Shown here: piece by piece, positions 1 through 8,453 of the stretch
How the letters are laid out: the number at the start of each line of letters is the position of its first letter
Numbering within the stretch: the first letter of the stretch is position 1
Assembly: GCA_018673925.1 (NCBI GenBank)
Contig: JABHBL010000038.1
Span: 1-64,000, forward strand
Reading direction: 5' to 3'
From: Fidelibacterota bacterium
GTDB taxonomy: Bacteria; Fidelibacterota; UBA8477; JABMPR01
DNA: 64,000 bases
Notes under the pieces: model-generated
Seen by the model: the letters and a program-made list of their open reading frames with translations, nothing else
Databases searched by the model: none
Told to the model about the DNA's origin: nothing
Translations under genes and position numbers: made by a program

Positions 1-64
1 CTCTCGGCACAAAAAACCTCATAGATCCCGATGGAAACATCGGGATTTTTCATATTTGGGATGA
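1..64. repeat. 64-bp direct repeat, copy 1
   Basis: Bases 1-64 are identical to bases 147-210; the two copies diverge right after 'tttgggatga'. The repeat contains a complete terminator-like hairpin. The copy may extend left beyond the window. The spacer of 82 bases is not itself repeated. A local tandem duplication or a duplicated attachment-like tRNA 3' end are both possible. Confidence 0.9.
25..50 (+). terminator. Intrinsic terminator-like hairpin in repeat copy 1
   Basis: A perfect 9-bp stem (ATCCCGATG at 25-33 with CATCGGGAT at 38-46) closes a GAAA tetraloop and is followed directly by T residues (46-50). This is the classic form of a Rho-independent terminator for transcription entering the window from the left. 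Confidence 0.7.
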
Positions 65-146
65 GAACCCGCAGGGTTTGACCCGTAGCGAACGGAGTGA
101 GTGGAGAGAGCCGACAAAGACGGCACGTCTGAGGAAGGCAACCCCG

Positions 147-210
147 CTCTCGGCACAAAAAACCTCATAGATCCCGATGGAAACATCGGGATTTTTCATA
201 TTTGGGATGA
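147..210. repeat. 64-bp direct repeat, copy 2
   Basis: Second perfect copy of the sequence at 1-64, again with the hairpin and T run. After 210 the sequence differs from copy 1 by two bases (tg versus ga) and then shares 'acccgc' before diverging fully. Confidence 0.9.
171..196 (+). terminator. Intrinsic terminator-like hairpin in repeat copy 2
   Basis: Identical to the hairpin at 25-50: a 9-bp stem at 171-179 and 184-192, a GAAA loop at 180-183 and a T run up to 196. Two identical terminators in series stand between whatever lies upstream and this window. Confidence 0.65.
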
Positions 211-268
211 TGACCCGCCATCAGAAACTTGAGCCATCGGGTCTCTTCTTATTTGCAGCAGGGTGAAG

Positions 269-302
269 GACACCGAGGTGTCACACTGAACCTGTCGAAG
301 TG
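269..302. repeat. Dispersed-repeat-like element with hairpin
   Basis: A perfect 6-bp inverted repeat (GACACC/GGTGTC, 2-base loop, 269-282) runs into 'cacactgaacctgtcgaagtg' (the last part about 282-302), a wording that recurs in intergenic DNA of many bacterial genomes. It lies outside genes here. The family assignment is from memory of such sequences, not from a second full copy in this window. Confidence 0.4.
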
Positions 303-452
303 TTCTCGATATGTTCAAGCGTCCCAAAATCTATAAATCAATTCAGGTGTATTTGGTACGGAGTTATCTGCTCTCTTGTGAATAAGTGAAGATTTCGACC
401 TATTCTTGCGTTCTAAGCTACGACTAGGCAGGCGGACTCAATCTTCAGGGTA

Positions 453-1121
453 CTAGCGTTTACGGACGTATACAACCTTGTGATAGAAATGAACCGCTTC
501 AGACTTCACACTAAAATCAGCTGCACCACCTTCATGGCGGGTGAAGAATAAATTGTCCTCAGAAAATTGAATTTTCCGTGAGATCAATCGTCCATCACTG
601 AGTCGGGCAATAACATGATCGCCATTTTTTACACTAGCAGCCGGGGAAATAATCATCACATCACCGTAGCGTGAATAAGGATCAATCAGCGGGTTTTTTT
701 CTTCATCAATGATGATAGAATAGGCCAGTGGATCTTCAACATCAGGGATACCCTTTAAAGCATGCACAGGTTTCTGGCTGATGGTGCCATTCCGTCTGAA
801 AAAATCAGGCTGACTACTTTGACTCCAGGTATAGACTTTAATCGTCTGGCGAATGTTCTGCAATGGGACATAAGGTCGGAGATTGCTCGCATCCTCATCC
901 TGCCATTCCACCGTGATATGATCCTCAGATTTTTTAAAGCGGACCTGACGACCAGCTAACTGGGCAAGATGCCTGAGACTATTTTTACGGGGGACTGTTT
1001 TACCAGTTCGCCACCGGCTTACAGAAGAGCTTTTAATACCCGTGAGTTTCGCAACTTCATAGTCAGACAAACCGAGCTCATCTATGGTATTCAGTGCAAA
1101 TTCTCGAAAATTATTTTCCAT
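453..1121 (-). CDS. HTH regulator with S24 (LexA/CI-like) fold lacking the usual serine
   Basis: A 222-residue predicted DNA-binding regulator. Residues about 17-42 form an XRE-type helix-turn-helix (DYEVAKLTGIKSSSVSRWR). The C-terminal part (about 135-215) resembles the S24 peptidase fold of LexA and phage CI repressors, with the pattern YGDVMIIS, NGDHVIARL and a lysine at 183 (ISRKIQF) where the general-base lysine normally sits. The nucleophile motif G-D/N-S-M-x-P is replaced by DEEKNPLIDP near 139-148, so the catalytic serine seems absent and RecA-stimulated self-cleavage is unlikely. The gene stands alone, divergent from the TPR gene across a 427-base gap. The start is ATG at 1121; no strong Shine-Dalgarno is visible. 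A phage-derived or domesticated repressor is one possibility. Confidence 0.75.
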   Translation of the reverse strand: MENNFREFALNTIDELGLSDYEVAKLTGIKSSSVSRWRTGKTVPRKNSLRHLAQLAGRQVRFKKSEDHITVEWQDEDASNLRPYVPLQNIRQTIKVYTWSQSSQPDFFRRNGTISQKPVHALKGIPDVEDPLAYSIIIDEEKNPLIDPYSRYGDVMIISPAASVKNGDHVIARLSDGRLISRKIQFSEDNLFFTRHEGGAADFSVKSEAVHFYHKVVYVRKR

Positions 1122-1548
1122 GATTTTAATCTATTGAGACTCGATTGGTTTAAAAGAAAAATTTCTCACATCCTGTAACCGGGGAAAAGACAAATATTTG
1201 CTTATTTTTCACTTCGAGTGGACCCAGAGGCATCTAACCTTTAAGAATGCCATCAATTGCCCCGCCAAATTCACTTGAAACGGAAATGTTATACGGATTT
1301 ATTTGAGTTATTTTTCTAAAATAATAAGCAAACCACAGGCCTGGGAGATTGTCTACAACTCAGTTGTGGGTCCCTGTTTGGCTCAATAAAATCAATGACA
1401 AAGGCAAGCTTGTCTACTATATTGCACGCCACTTTATAGCCTGATCTATTGAGTTCAGGCAATTTGTGGAGTGAAAGTGAGCGTAGACTCACGATGCTAA
1501 TGTTAAAGACCTTTGAATAGGTTGATGGACTAAAAGGATAAACGTAAG
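1122..1548. other. Divergent intergenic region between regulator and TPR gene
   Basis: This 427-base gap must hold promoters for both flanking genes. Two inverted repeats are visible: ACAAC/GTTGT around 1355-1367 and GCCTGA/TCAGGC at 1439-1444 and 1455-1460. The motif TTGTCT at 1410-1415 with TTTATA at 1433-1438 (17-base spacing) is a weak sigma-70-like candidate ahead of the TPR gene. Either palindrome could be an operator for the neighbouring HTH protein, but nothing here proves it. No convincing small gene is seen. Confidence 0.5.
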
Positions 1549-2784
1549 ATGAAAAACCTCGCTATTTCTGCACTCATATTTGCATCATTGTTTGGCCAAT
1601 TATTGGCTCAATACCAGGATGAAGTATTGGTAACCCAGGCCCGTGATGCTATCAAAAATTTTAATATTGTGACTGCCGATAGTGCCTATAAAGCCGCAAT
1701 GAAAGCCGCTCCAGAAAAAGAGCGCTATGATGAAATTCAGGCTGAATGGGCTATCCTTGAACAAATCAATGTTCGTTTGACTGATGGTGGTCGTGCCCTC
1801 GGACGCAATGAATATGATGATGCCTACAAAAAATATGGCGAAGCTATTACTCAAATGGATGCCTCCCCTCTGGAAATCTGGGGTCGCTTTAAAGCTGAAG
1901 CATTATTTAGTATGGGTATGGTTCATTTCCGTAAAGAAGAGCCTATCAAGGCAGCCGATAAATTTCGCGAAGCTGCCAGCTATGATCAAACACAAGATAA
2001 ATATGGCAAATCAATTGAGATGGTTCGCAACAAGCATTATTCCGAAGGTCATAAATTCCTGAAACGTAAGGATTATGAGTCAGCTCGCGTTGAATACGAA
2101 AAGGCAGTTGCTGTGGATCCTACTTTCGCAAGCGGCTACTATCAACTGGCATACATTGCTAAAAAAGATGGTAATTTAAAAGCTGCTGAAGGCTTTTATC
2201 TCGAAGCAGTTACCAGTGATGGTACCCATTACAAGGCCTGGTATGGTCTGGGTAATCTTTATAGCGCCATGGGAAATAACACCAAAGCTATTGAAAGTCT
2301 GAAGCGATCAATTTCAATCAATCCCAAATACGAAAAAGCCTACTATGTTCTTGGCAAAGTGTATGAAAGCCAAAAAAGTACCTCCCTGGCGATCTCAAAT
2401 CTAAAAAAAGCAATTGAGGTTGATAAAAAATATTCCTTAGCCTATGAACTTTTGGCTAAGATATATATCGACCAGGAGAAGTATGACACGACTGTTTCTC
2501 TACTCAGGGGTCTCACTGGATCAACAGTTACCTACAAAACATCATATCACTTAGCCCAGGCTTATAATTCCAAGGGAAATTATTCTTCTGCACTGACTGC
2601 ATCCTCCACCTCTCTTGCCAAAGCAAAGAAGAAAAATTGGGCACCTGCTCAGGTTGAAAAGGGTGATGCTCTGAGAGGCTTAGGTCGTAATAAGGAAGCT
2701 ATTGCATCATATCGTCTGGCCTTGAAGGATGCAAGATGGAAAAGTCTTGCTCAACATCGCATTGATGAGCTCATGAAGGGATAA
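1549..2784 (+). CDS. Secreted tetratricopeptide-repeat protein
   Basis: A 411-residue protein with a clear N-terminal signal peptide ending near MKNLAISALIFASLFGQLLAQ, so it is probably exported to the periplasm. From about residue 75 to the end it is built of TPR-like helical pairs; the clearest units lie at about 160-195, 195-230, 228-262 and 262-296, with typical alternation such as ASGYYQLAYIAKKDGNLKAA, and a further unit near 370-400. TPR arrays act as protein-protein scaffolds, so a role in an envelope complex is likely but the partner cannot be named. A good ribosome binding site (AAAGGA) precedes the ATG. The gene is monocistronic, with an intrinsic terminator directly downstream. Confidence 0.85.
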   Translation: MKNLAISALIFASLFGQLLAQYQDEVLVTQARDAIKNFNIVTADSAYKAAMKAAPEKERYDEIQAEWAILEQINVRLTDGGRALGRNEYDDAYKKYGEAITQMDASPLEIWGRFKAEALFSMGMVHFRKEEPIKAADKFREAASYDQTQDKYGKSIEMVRNKHYSEGHKFLKRKDYESARVEYEKAVAVDPTFASGYYQLAYIAKKDGNLKAAEGFYLEAVTSDGTHYKAWYGLGNLYSAMGNNTKAIESLKRSISINPKYEKAYYVLGKVYESQKSTSLAISNLKKAIEVDKKYSLAYELLAKIYIDQEKYDTTVSLLRGLTGSTVTYKTSYHLAQAYNSKGNYSSALTASSTSLAKAKKKNWAPAQVEKGDALRGLGRNKEAIASYRLALKDARWKSLAQHRIDELMKG

Positions 2785-2817
2785 TGGCTGATTAACTGAT
2801 TATCTCAGAATAAAATT

Positions 2818-2848
2818 TAAAGGGCTGTCGCAATGACAGCCCTTTTTT
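2818..2848 (+). terminator. Intrinsic terminator after the TPR gene
   Basis: A perfect 9-bp stem (AGGGCTGTC at 2821-2829 with GACAGCCCT at 2835-2843) and a 5-base loop are followed by a run of T residues, with matching A residues before the stem. It ends the TPR transcript and separates it from the acpS cluster. Confidence 0.9.
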
Positions 2849-2952
2849 ATTTCTATAGACTCAATCCCTTGGAAATCCGGGTTATATTTTTGATTTCTCA
2901 TCACAGTAAATTCCACTTTTTCCAAAGGTCATGAAGTATAAATTGAGGACTC

Positions 2953-3312
2953 ATGGCAGTTCGTGGAATAGGTAGTGATATCGTTGAAGTCAGTCGCATT
3001 AGTCGGCTGAGAAAAAGCTATGGAAGTCGCTTCCTCAAGCGGGTTTTTACAAAAGGTGAGACTGCCTATTGTGAATCCAAGGAGCACCCGGAAATTCATT
3101 TTGCAGGTCGCTTTGCAGCCAAAGAAGCCATTGCCAAAGCCGTGTACCAGAGTGGCTATGATAAAATCATCCCCTTTTCAGATATTGAGATTCTAAATGA
3201 TACAGAAGGTCGTCCCCAGGTATCCCTCCTGACACATATTCAAGGTACTTGTCTGGTCACCATCTCACACGAACATTCAATGGCCATAGCCTTCGCTATC
3301 CTGGAGTATTGA
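2953..3312 (+). CDS. acpS: Holo-[acyl-carrier-protein] synthase
   Basis: A 119-residue AcpS, the usual size for the family. It transfers the 4'-phosphopantetheine arm of coenzyme A to the serine of apo-ACP in the cytoplasm, activating fatty-acid synthesis. The two magnesium/CoA-binding signatures are present: GIGSDIVEVSRI with Asp9, and FAGRFAAKEAIAKA with Glu58. The C-terminal SHEHSMAIAFAI strand is also typical. The ATG is preceded by GAGGA. It opens a run of thirteen close genes, and its stop is 4 bases from the start of the nnrD/nnrE gene; the acpS-nnr pairing is common in bacteria. Confidence 0.95.
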   Translation: MAVRGIGSDIVEVSRISRLRKSYGSRFLKRVFTKGETAYCESKEHPEIHFAGRFAAKEAIAKAVYQSGYDKIIPFSDIEILNDTEGRPQVSLLTHIQGTCLVTISHEHSMAIAFAILEY

Positions 3313-3316
3313 TTCA

Positions 3317-4867
3317 TTGCGGGCTTTCCTCACCATGGCAGCTAATCGCGCTGTAGATGAATATGCCATAAAAACTTGCGGGATTCCTGGTAGCCTACTC
3401 ATGCAGAACGCCGGTGATGCAGTGGTTCAGCAGATGATGAACCTGGGTTATCTAAATAACTCACCTGAAGTATTGGTGCTTGCTGGCCATGGGAATAACG
3501 GTGGTGATGGTTACGTCATAGCTGCAGGCTTGTTAAAGCAGGGGACATCTGTCTCAATCATTTCTACATCCACTCCAGATGGACTCAAGGGAGATGCTCT
3601 CACTCATTATAATAAGTTGAATGATCTCGATATCTCAGTGGCTTCCTGGGAGGATTCTGAAACCCAGCGCAATCAGATTATGGAAGCTGATTATATCGTG
3701 GATGCCCTGTTAGGCACCGGGATTTCAGGAGATATCAGATCTCCTTATGATGTGTTGATAAGACTGGCAAATAATAGCCAGGCCAGCTGCATTGCAGTTG
3801 ATGTGCCTTCGGGAGTGACTGGGGATCAAGGAAAAGTCCTGGATCCTTGTATCCATGCGGAGCTCACCGTTAGTATGGGTTTTGGTAAACAGGGTTGTCT
3901 CTTTGAACCAGCTCGATCACATTCTGGCACTGTCATACCCGTAGATATTGGATTCCCGACTGATAGTCTGGACCATGCTAACGGAGAAGTTCTCCGACAA
4001 AATGATGGTGTTGACTATTCAAAAACTAAATACAGTCGACTTAGCCAAACTCACAAATATACTGCAGGTAAAGTGTATATAATTGCCGGGTCACAGGGCT
4101 TTACGGGAGCAGCTCTACTGGCCTCAACTGCTGCTCTACGATCTGGTGCAGGATTGGTCAGGTTAGCCATTCCTGAATCATTAGGTCCTATTGCAGAAGC
4201 TCACTCGCTAGAAACTGTTGTGGATTATCTTTCAGAAACAGAGGATCACGGCATTGCCCTATCAGCATGGAGTGACCTTCAAAAGGGAATCACATGGTCA
4301 GATACCGTCGTTGTTGGTCCTGGTTTGGGCCGGCATGCTGAAACCATAGAAATAGTAAAACAAATAGTAAAAGAGACTACCCAACCGCTGGTGATTGATG
4401 CGGATGCCTTGTTCGCCTTGAACGAGGATCCTTCCATTTTGCACTCCAGACTCGGCCCCAGCGTGCTTACTCCCCATGCAGGGGAGTTTAAACGACTTCT
4501 AAATAGCCCGGACGATTACAAACCCTCCTGGCAGGATGCACAAAAATTTGCCAAAGATTATGGCGTCTCACTCCTTTTAAAAGGTGCACCATCACTCATA
4601 GCAGGTCCCTCGGGTGAAATCATAGTTAACTCGACTGGCTATGCTGGAATGGCTACCGCTGGTAGTGGTGATGTACTCAGTGGTGTTATCGCCTCATTGT
4701 GGTCACAATGGATGGATGAACCTGACATTCTAAATTTTGCCATGTATATCCATGGTAAAGCAGCTGAACTAAACCGCCCTCATAAAGGTGTCCTGGGATT
4801 AATAGCCAGTGATATTGTGGAAGCACTTCCAGTGGCTTTGAAGGAGTATGGTGAGATACCGACTTAA
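3317..4867 (+). CDS. nnr: Bifunctional NAD(P)HX epimerase / ADP- or ATP-dependent NAD(P)HX dehydratase
   Basis: A 516-residue fusion that repairs hydrated NADH and NADPH. The N-terminal YjeF domain (about 1-215, NnrE) interconverts R- and S-NAD(P)HX; its glycine-rich GHGNNGGDGYV motif is clear. The C-terminal ribokinase-like domain (about 240-510, NnrD) dehydrates S-NAD(P)HX using ADP or ATP; GPGLGRH and TAGSGDVLSG mark its nucleotide site. The start is a TTG at 3317: this length matches the usual family N-terminus (short strand, then the NRAVDEYAI helix), whereas the next ATG is six codons later. Its 3' end overlaps the VanZ-like gene by 20 bases. Confidence 0.93.
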   Translation: MRAFLTMAANRAVDEYAIKTCGIPGSLLMQNAGDAVVQQMMNLGYLNNSPEVLVLAGHGNNGGDGYVIAAGLLKQGTSVSIISTSTPDGLKGDALTHYNKLNDLDISVASWEDSETQRNQIMEADYIVDALLGTGISGDIRSPYDVLIRLANNSQASCIAVDVPSGVTGDQGKVLDPCIHAELTVSMGFGKQGCLFEPARSHSGTVIPVDIGFPTDSLDHANGEVLRQNDGVDYSKTKYSRLSQTHKYTAGKVYIIAGSQGFTGAALLASTAALRSGAGLVRLAIPESLGPIAEAHSLETVVDYLSETEDHGIALSAWSDLQKGITWSDTVVVGPGLGRHAETIEIVKQIVKETTQPLVIDADALFALNEDPSILHSRLGPSVLTPHAGEFKRLLNSPDDYKPSWQDAQKFAKDYGVSLLLKGAPSLIAGPSGEIIVNSTGYAGMATAGSGDVLSGVIASLWSQWMDEPDILNFAMYIHGKAAELNRPHKGVLGLIASDIVEALPVALKEYGEIPT

Positions 4868-5246
4868 ATATTTCGCACCAGCGGTTTTATATGTGATCCT
4901 TATTTTTACTCTGTCCAGTCTGAATCAGCGTATTGTGAGCAACCTTTCCTGGGGTCTTGAAGACTTTTTGCTTCATTTCACAGAATACCATTTCTATGGT
5001 GTTACACTGATCTGGGCTGTGATGAGAGATAAACCTCGGAGTGAACTAAAATCATCCTATCGTCTCGCTGTGAGTATTGGTGCACTTTCAGGTATGGCTG
5101 ATGAATTCTATCAGTCCTTTGTCCCTAGCCGCTACTCCACCATTGAAGATGTAGTTGCAGATGTATTTGGTGTTATTCTTTCTATTATTACCTTCTCGTT
5201 ACTCATGAAAATTCCAATTTTAGAGCGGTTTAGAAAGCATGCTTAA
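4848..5246 (+). CDS. VanZ-like membrane protein
   Basis: A 132-residue integral membrane protein with four likely transmembrane segments (about 8-24, 38-56, 70-86 and 100-122). The conserved VanZ-family pattern is present: HFTEYHFYG in the second helix, then DEFYQSFVPSR and a DVVADVFGVILS helix. VanZ-family proteins are linked to envelope physiology and, in enterococci, to low-level teicoplanin resistance; the biochemical role is unknown. The ATG has an AAGGAG site 7 bases upstream inside the nnr 3' end. The gene overlaps recN by 8 bases, indicating translational coupling. Confidence 0.85.
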   Translation: MVRYRLKYFAPAVLYVILIFTLSSLNQRIVSNLSWGLEDFLLHFTEYHFYGVTLIWAVMRDKPRSELKSSYRLAVSIGALSGMADEFYQSFVPSRYSTIEDVVADVFGVILSIITFSLLMKIPILERFRKHA

Positions 5247-6930
5247 AAGTCTACATATTGAAAACTTTGCCATCGTTGATGAAGCTAATGTGAGTTTCGA
5301 CAGAGGCTTGAATGTGATTACCGGTGAAACCGGTGTGGGAAAATCACTCATTGTTGATGCCTTGAGCATTGCTCTGGGGGAAAGAGCTTTCAAAGATTTT
5401 ATACGTGATGGCTATCCCAATGCAATTGTTGAAGCGGTTTTTGAGGTAAAACCATCTGAATTGAAAAAACTTGCCTCCCAGGGATTTGATGTCAGTACCA
5501 TCACGGTAAAGCGAGAGATTCGGCTTGAAGGTAAGTCCAAAGTCTGGATCAATGGCCAATCCCGTACCGTTCAAGAACTTAAAGAGCTAGGTGATCTTTT
5601 GGTGGATCTCCATGGTCAACATGAGCATCAATATCTGCTTAATGAAGAACACCATGTTGATTTTTTAGATCAGTTTGCTGAGAGCAATGAATTGAAACAA
5701 TCCGTTGCTGACAAATACCACACGCTGAGTGGTCTGATTCGGGAATTGAGTGAAAGAGAAAAAACAGCTTCCAGCAGAATTGAACAATTTCAACTCTATG
5801 CCTTCCAACTCCAGGAGCTAAATGATATTAATCCTCAGCCAAATGAGTTGGATGAGTTGGAAAAAGAACGCCGGGTACTTGAAAATGCGTTGACTATCAG
5901 CGAACAAGCTTCAGCTCTTTTCAAGGAGGTTGATGGTTCTGACGGTTCTGCTCTGGAACGCTTGAACACCATTATTCGACAACTGGAAGGCTTGAGTACG
6001 TATACTGTGACTGCTGCCACATTTTTACCTGAAGCACTGGCTGCCCGCGTCACTCTACAAGGTATCGCTGACTTTGCATCGGAATACGAAAAAGAGGTTC
6101 AGGCAGACCCACAACGTTTGGGTGAAGTCGAGTCTCGCATCAGAGTACTGGGTAGACTATGCCAAAAGTATAATCGATCCTATTCTGAATTACTGGCTCA
6201 TTGGGAAGAGATTCGAGTTCGACTTGAAAAACAGGATGATCCAGACTGGAGCAAGGAAGAACTGACTCAATCAATCAAACAACACACACAAGCCTACTCT
6301 AAGGCCTGTCATGCATTGAGTGAACACCGCAGGCAAGAAGCCTCAATTTTATCCACAACCGTCGTAGAGAAGTTGAGCCATCTCGGCATTCCAAAGGCAC
6401 GCTTTGAGATTGAAGTGAGCCAGGAAGAGCAAGAACAGGGGCTGGTTGAACATAACAAAAAGCGATTCAGAGCTGATGTGACTGGTATGGATAAAATTGT
6501 TTTCTGGATGCAGGCAAATCCTGGGGAACCTTTAAGACCGCTGGCGCGCATTGCATCTGGTGGTGAAATTAGTCGCATCATGCTTTCCATAAAGTCAGCC
6601 ATGTCTGGCAAAGATGGAATTGGTACCGTCATCTTCGACGAAATTGATACTGGAATTTCCGGTCGCATAGCCCGTGTAGTTGGTGATGAGCTTAAGGATC
6701 TGGGCCGCCATCATCAGCTCATTAGTATCACACACTTGCCTCAGATTGCCAGCCTGGCAGACAGTCATTTCCGGGTTGAAAAACATCTCATTAATCAGAG
6801 AACCGTTACCAGGGTTAAAAGATTAGATGAGAATGAACGGATAAATGAAATAGCTACACTCATTGGTGATGGAGCACCTGGAGAGACGACTCTCCTGGCT
6901 GCTAAAGAATTACTAAAACAAGGGGATTGA
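5239..6930 (+). CDS. recN: DNA repair protein RecN
   Basis: A 563-residue SMC-like ATPase of normal RecN length that acts early in double-strand break repair by holding DNA ends. The N-terminal half carries Walker A (GETGVGKS, about 29-36) after the family opening LKSLHIENFAIVDEANVSF. A coiled-coil middle (about 155-370) follows. The C-terminal half has the ABC signature (LASGGEISRIMLSIKS), Walker B (GTVIFDEIDTGISG) and the ITHLPQIAS segment. It overlaps the VanZ-like gene by 8 bases and is 6 bases from the lipoprotein gene. Often SOS-regulated, but I saw no LexA box in front because it sits inside the operon. Confidence 0.96.
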   Translation: MLKSLHIENFAIVDEANVSFDRGLNVITGETGVGKSLIVDALSIALGERAFKDFIRDGYPNAIVEAVFEVKPSELKKLASQGFDVSTITVKREIRLEGKSKVWINGQSRTVQELKELGDLLVDLHGQHEHQYLLNEEHHVDFLDQFAESNELKQSVADKYHTLSGLIRELSEREKTASSRIEQFQLYAFQLQELNDINPQPNELDELEKERRVLENALTISEQASALFKEVDGSDGSALERLNTIIRQLEGLSTYTVTAATFLPEALAARVTLQGIADFASEYEKEVQADPQRLGEVESRIRVLGRLCQKYNRSYSELLAHWEEIRVRLEKQDDPDWSKEELTQSIKQHTQAYSKACHALSEHRRQEASILSTTVVEKLSHLGIPKARFEIEVSQEEQEQGLVEHNKKRFRADVTGMDKIVFWMQANPGEPLRPLARIASGGEISRIMLSIKSAMSGKDGIGTVIFDEIDTGISGRIARVVGDELKDLGRHHQLISITHLPQIASLADSHFRVEKHLINQRTVTRVKRLDENERINEIATLIGDGAPGETTLLAAKELLKQGD

Positions 6931-6936
6931 TCTCAC

Positions 6937-7425
6937 ATGCGTCTGACAATTAGCTTGCTTGCAACAACATTACTATTTTTTCAGTCCTGTTCACAGGACG
7001 TTCAGAAGGTTGAATTGAGTAACCCCGGTTTTGGGATTACTGCTTCCAGTATTGATGCAGCTGATGAAGGAGTTGATATCCCGGTCTTGATGAAAACAGA
7101 TGATATTATTAAGGGTATGCAATTCACACTCACCTGGGATCCAAGTATTGGTCAGGTGATCAAACCCTCCCTAACAGCAACAAATCCGGGTTTTACCATC
7201 TCAGCTAGCGAGGGAGGTCTGGGACAGATGAAAGTTCTCATATTTAGCATGACGGGCGATGTCTTTGATACAACAGATCCCATCATCATGAACATCCCAG
7301 TGAGAATTATTAATCCTGAGTCACCAGAATTTGCATTGGCATTCAAAGATGCCATCTTTGCAGGACCCAGCGCCATTGCCTATGAAATTCCCGTTTCACA
7401 TGCAAAATTGAAGATCAATCGCTAA
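6937..7425 (+). CDS. Putative lipoprotein with cohesin-like beta-sandwich domain
   Basis: A 162-residue exported protein. The N-terminus (MRLTISLLATTLLFFQSCSQ) is a signal peptide with a plausible lipobox ending at Cys18, so it is probably lipid-anchored. The mature part shows alternating beta strands with VDIPVLMKTDDIIKGMQFTLTWDPS, close in style to cohesin domains of cellulosomal and other surface proteins, which bind dockerin modules. No dockerin protein is visible in the window. It is 6 bases after recN and its stop codon overlaps the next ATG by one base. The function is unknown; the cohesin assignment is pattern-based and moderate. Confidence 0.6.
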   Translation: MRLTISLLATTLLFFQSCSQDVQKVELSNPGFGITASSIDAADEGVDIPVLMKTDDIIKGMQFTLTWDPSIGQVIKPSLTATNPGFTISASEGGLGQMKVLIFSMTGDVFDTTDPIIMNIPVRIINPESPEFALAFKDAIFAGPSAIAYEIPVSHAKLKINR

Positions 7426-8450
7426 TGAGCTATATCGATCTACGATCTGATACAATCACGCGTCCCACTGAGGCCATGCGAACTGCCATGTATCGGGCAG
7501 AAGTTGGAGATGATGTTTATGGGGAAGACCGTCTCGCCAATGAGCTTCAGGAGCGAGTCGCTGATATGTTGGGGAAAGAAGCTGGTCTGTTTGTACCCTC
7601 AGGAACCATGAGTAATCAGCTTGCTATTCGGTGCCAGACCCAACCTGGGGATGAGGTCATCTGTGAATACACCTCACACATTTTCAATTACGAAGGTGGG
7701 GGACCGGCATTGCTAAGTGGTGTACAATTACATCCCCTTCTTGCAGACCAAGGCATACTTACTTCAGAACAGATCACCGAGGCGTTGCGACCGACAGACC
7801 ATCATTATGCCCAAACCAGTCTCATTACTTTGGAAAATACTCATAATCGAGCAGGTGGAGTGGTCTATCCCTTACCGGTTATTGAGAATATTGCCACTTA
7901 TGCAGAGAGCCAGAAAATTCGCATGCATCTTGATGGCGCACGTCTTATGAATTCAGTCATAGCAAGTGGTCTTGATCCCTCTGCATTTGGGGATCACTTT
8001 GATTCAGTCAGTATTTGTTTCTCTAAAGGTCTTGGGGCTCCTGTGGGCTCGGTTCTGGTAGGTGATGCTGAATGTATCGACAAGGCACATAGATTTCGCA
8101 AAGCGTTTGGTGGTGGAATGAGGCAAATTGGTATTTTAGCGGCTGCAGGATTATATGCCCTGGATCATCATATTGAACGCCTTGCTGATGATCATCGCCG
8201 TGCCAAAACATTGGCAGAAACCTGTCTGGAATTGGGATATCTAGAAAATGATATCGCCTGGACTCAGACAAATATTGTTTTGCTGGCATTTCCAGATGGC
8301 AACACGATAGAGATGGAGCTGAAATTCAAGCAAGCTGGTTTGTTGGTGTCGGTGATCAATGATTATCAGATGCGTCTTGTTACTCACCTTGACTTTCACG
8401 AGGAACAGCTGCTCCAAACCATCGAAATTCTTAAACAAGTGTTAGGCTAA
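7425..8450 (+). CDS. ltaE: Low-specificity L-threonine aldolase
   Basis: A 341-residue fold-type I PLP enzyme that cleaves threonine and allo-threonine to glycine and acetaldehyde in the cytoplasm. The family opening IDLRSDTITRPTEAM is followed by GDDVYGED, the substrate-binding region YTSHIFNYEGGG with His85, Asp170 in MHLDGARL that contacts the PLP ring, and the Schiff-base lysine Lys201 in CFSKGLGAPVGS. Length is typical. The start codon overlaps the stop of the lipoprotein gene by one base, and trkA starts 3 bases after its end. Confidence 0.94.
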   Translation: MSYIDLRSDTITRPTEAMRTAMYRAEVGDDVYGEDRLANELQERVADMLGKEAGLFVPSGTMSNQLAIRCQTQPGDEVICEYTSHIFNYEGGGPALLSGVQLHPLLADQGILTSEQITEALRPTDHHYAQTSLITLENTHNRAGGVVYPLPVIENIATYAESQKIRMHLDGARLMNSVIASGLDPSAFGDHFDSVSICFSKGLGAPVGSVLVGDAECIDKAHRFRKAFGGGMRQIGILAAAGLYALDHHIERLADDHRRAKTLAETCLELGYLENDIAWTQTNIVLLAFPDGNTIEMELKFKQAGLLVSVINDYQMRLVTHLDFHEEQLLQTIEILKQVLG

Positions 8451-8453
8451 ATT

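Larger units (their letters stand above)
1..452. other. Gene-free left edge with repeats and terminator-like hairpins
   Basis: No convincing coding region is visible. The stretch holds two perfect copies of a 64-base sequence (1-64 and 147-210), each with a hairpin followed by T residues, an 82-base spacer between them, and a short dispersed-repeat-like element with a perfect hairpin near 269-282. The opening bases (ctctcggcac) could be the 3' acceptor strand of a tRNA lying upstream of the window, but the tRNA body is outside, so this is only a guess. The minus-strand regulator gene ends at 453 with no obvious terminator of its own here. Confidence 0.6.

Noticed and set aside
62-160. Possible tRNA gene between the two direct repeats
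   Set aside because: The 3' end resembles an acceptor strand (TCTCGGCA), but no matching 5' strand, anticodon arm or T-loop consensus can be folded within the window.
6309-6668. 119-codon minus-strand open frame inside recN
   Set aside because: It lies opposite the conserved ABC signature and Walker B of recN; composition is that of a shadow frame.
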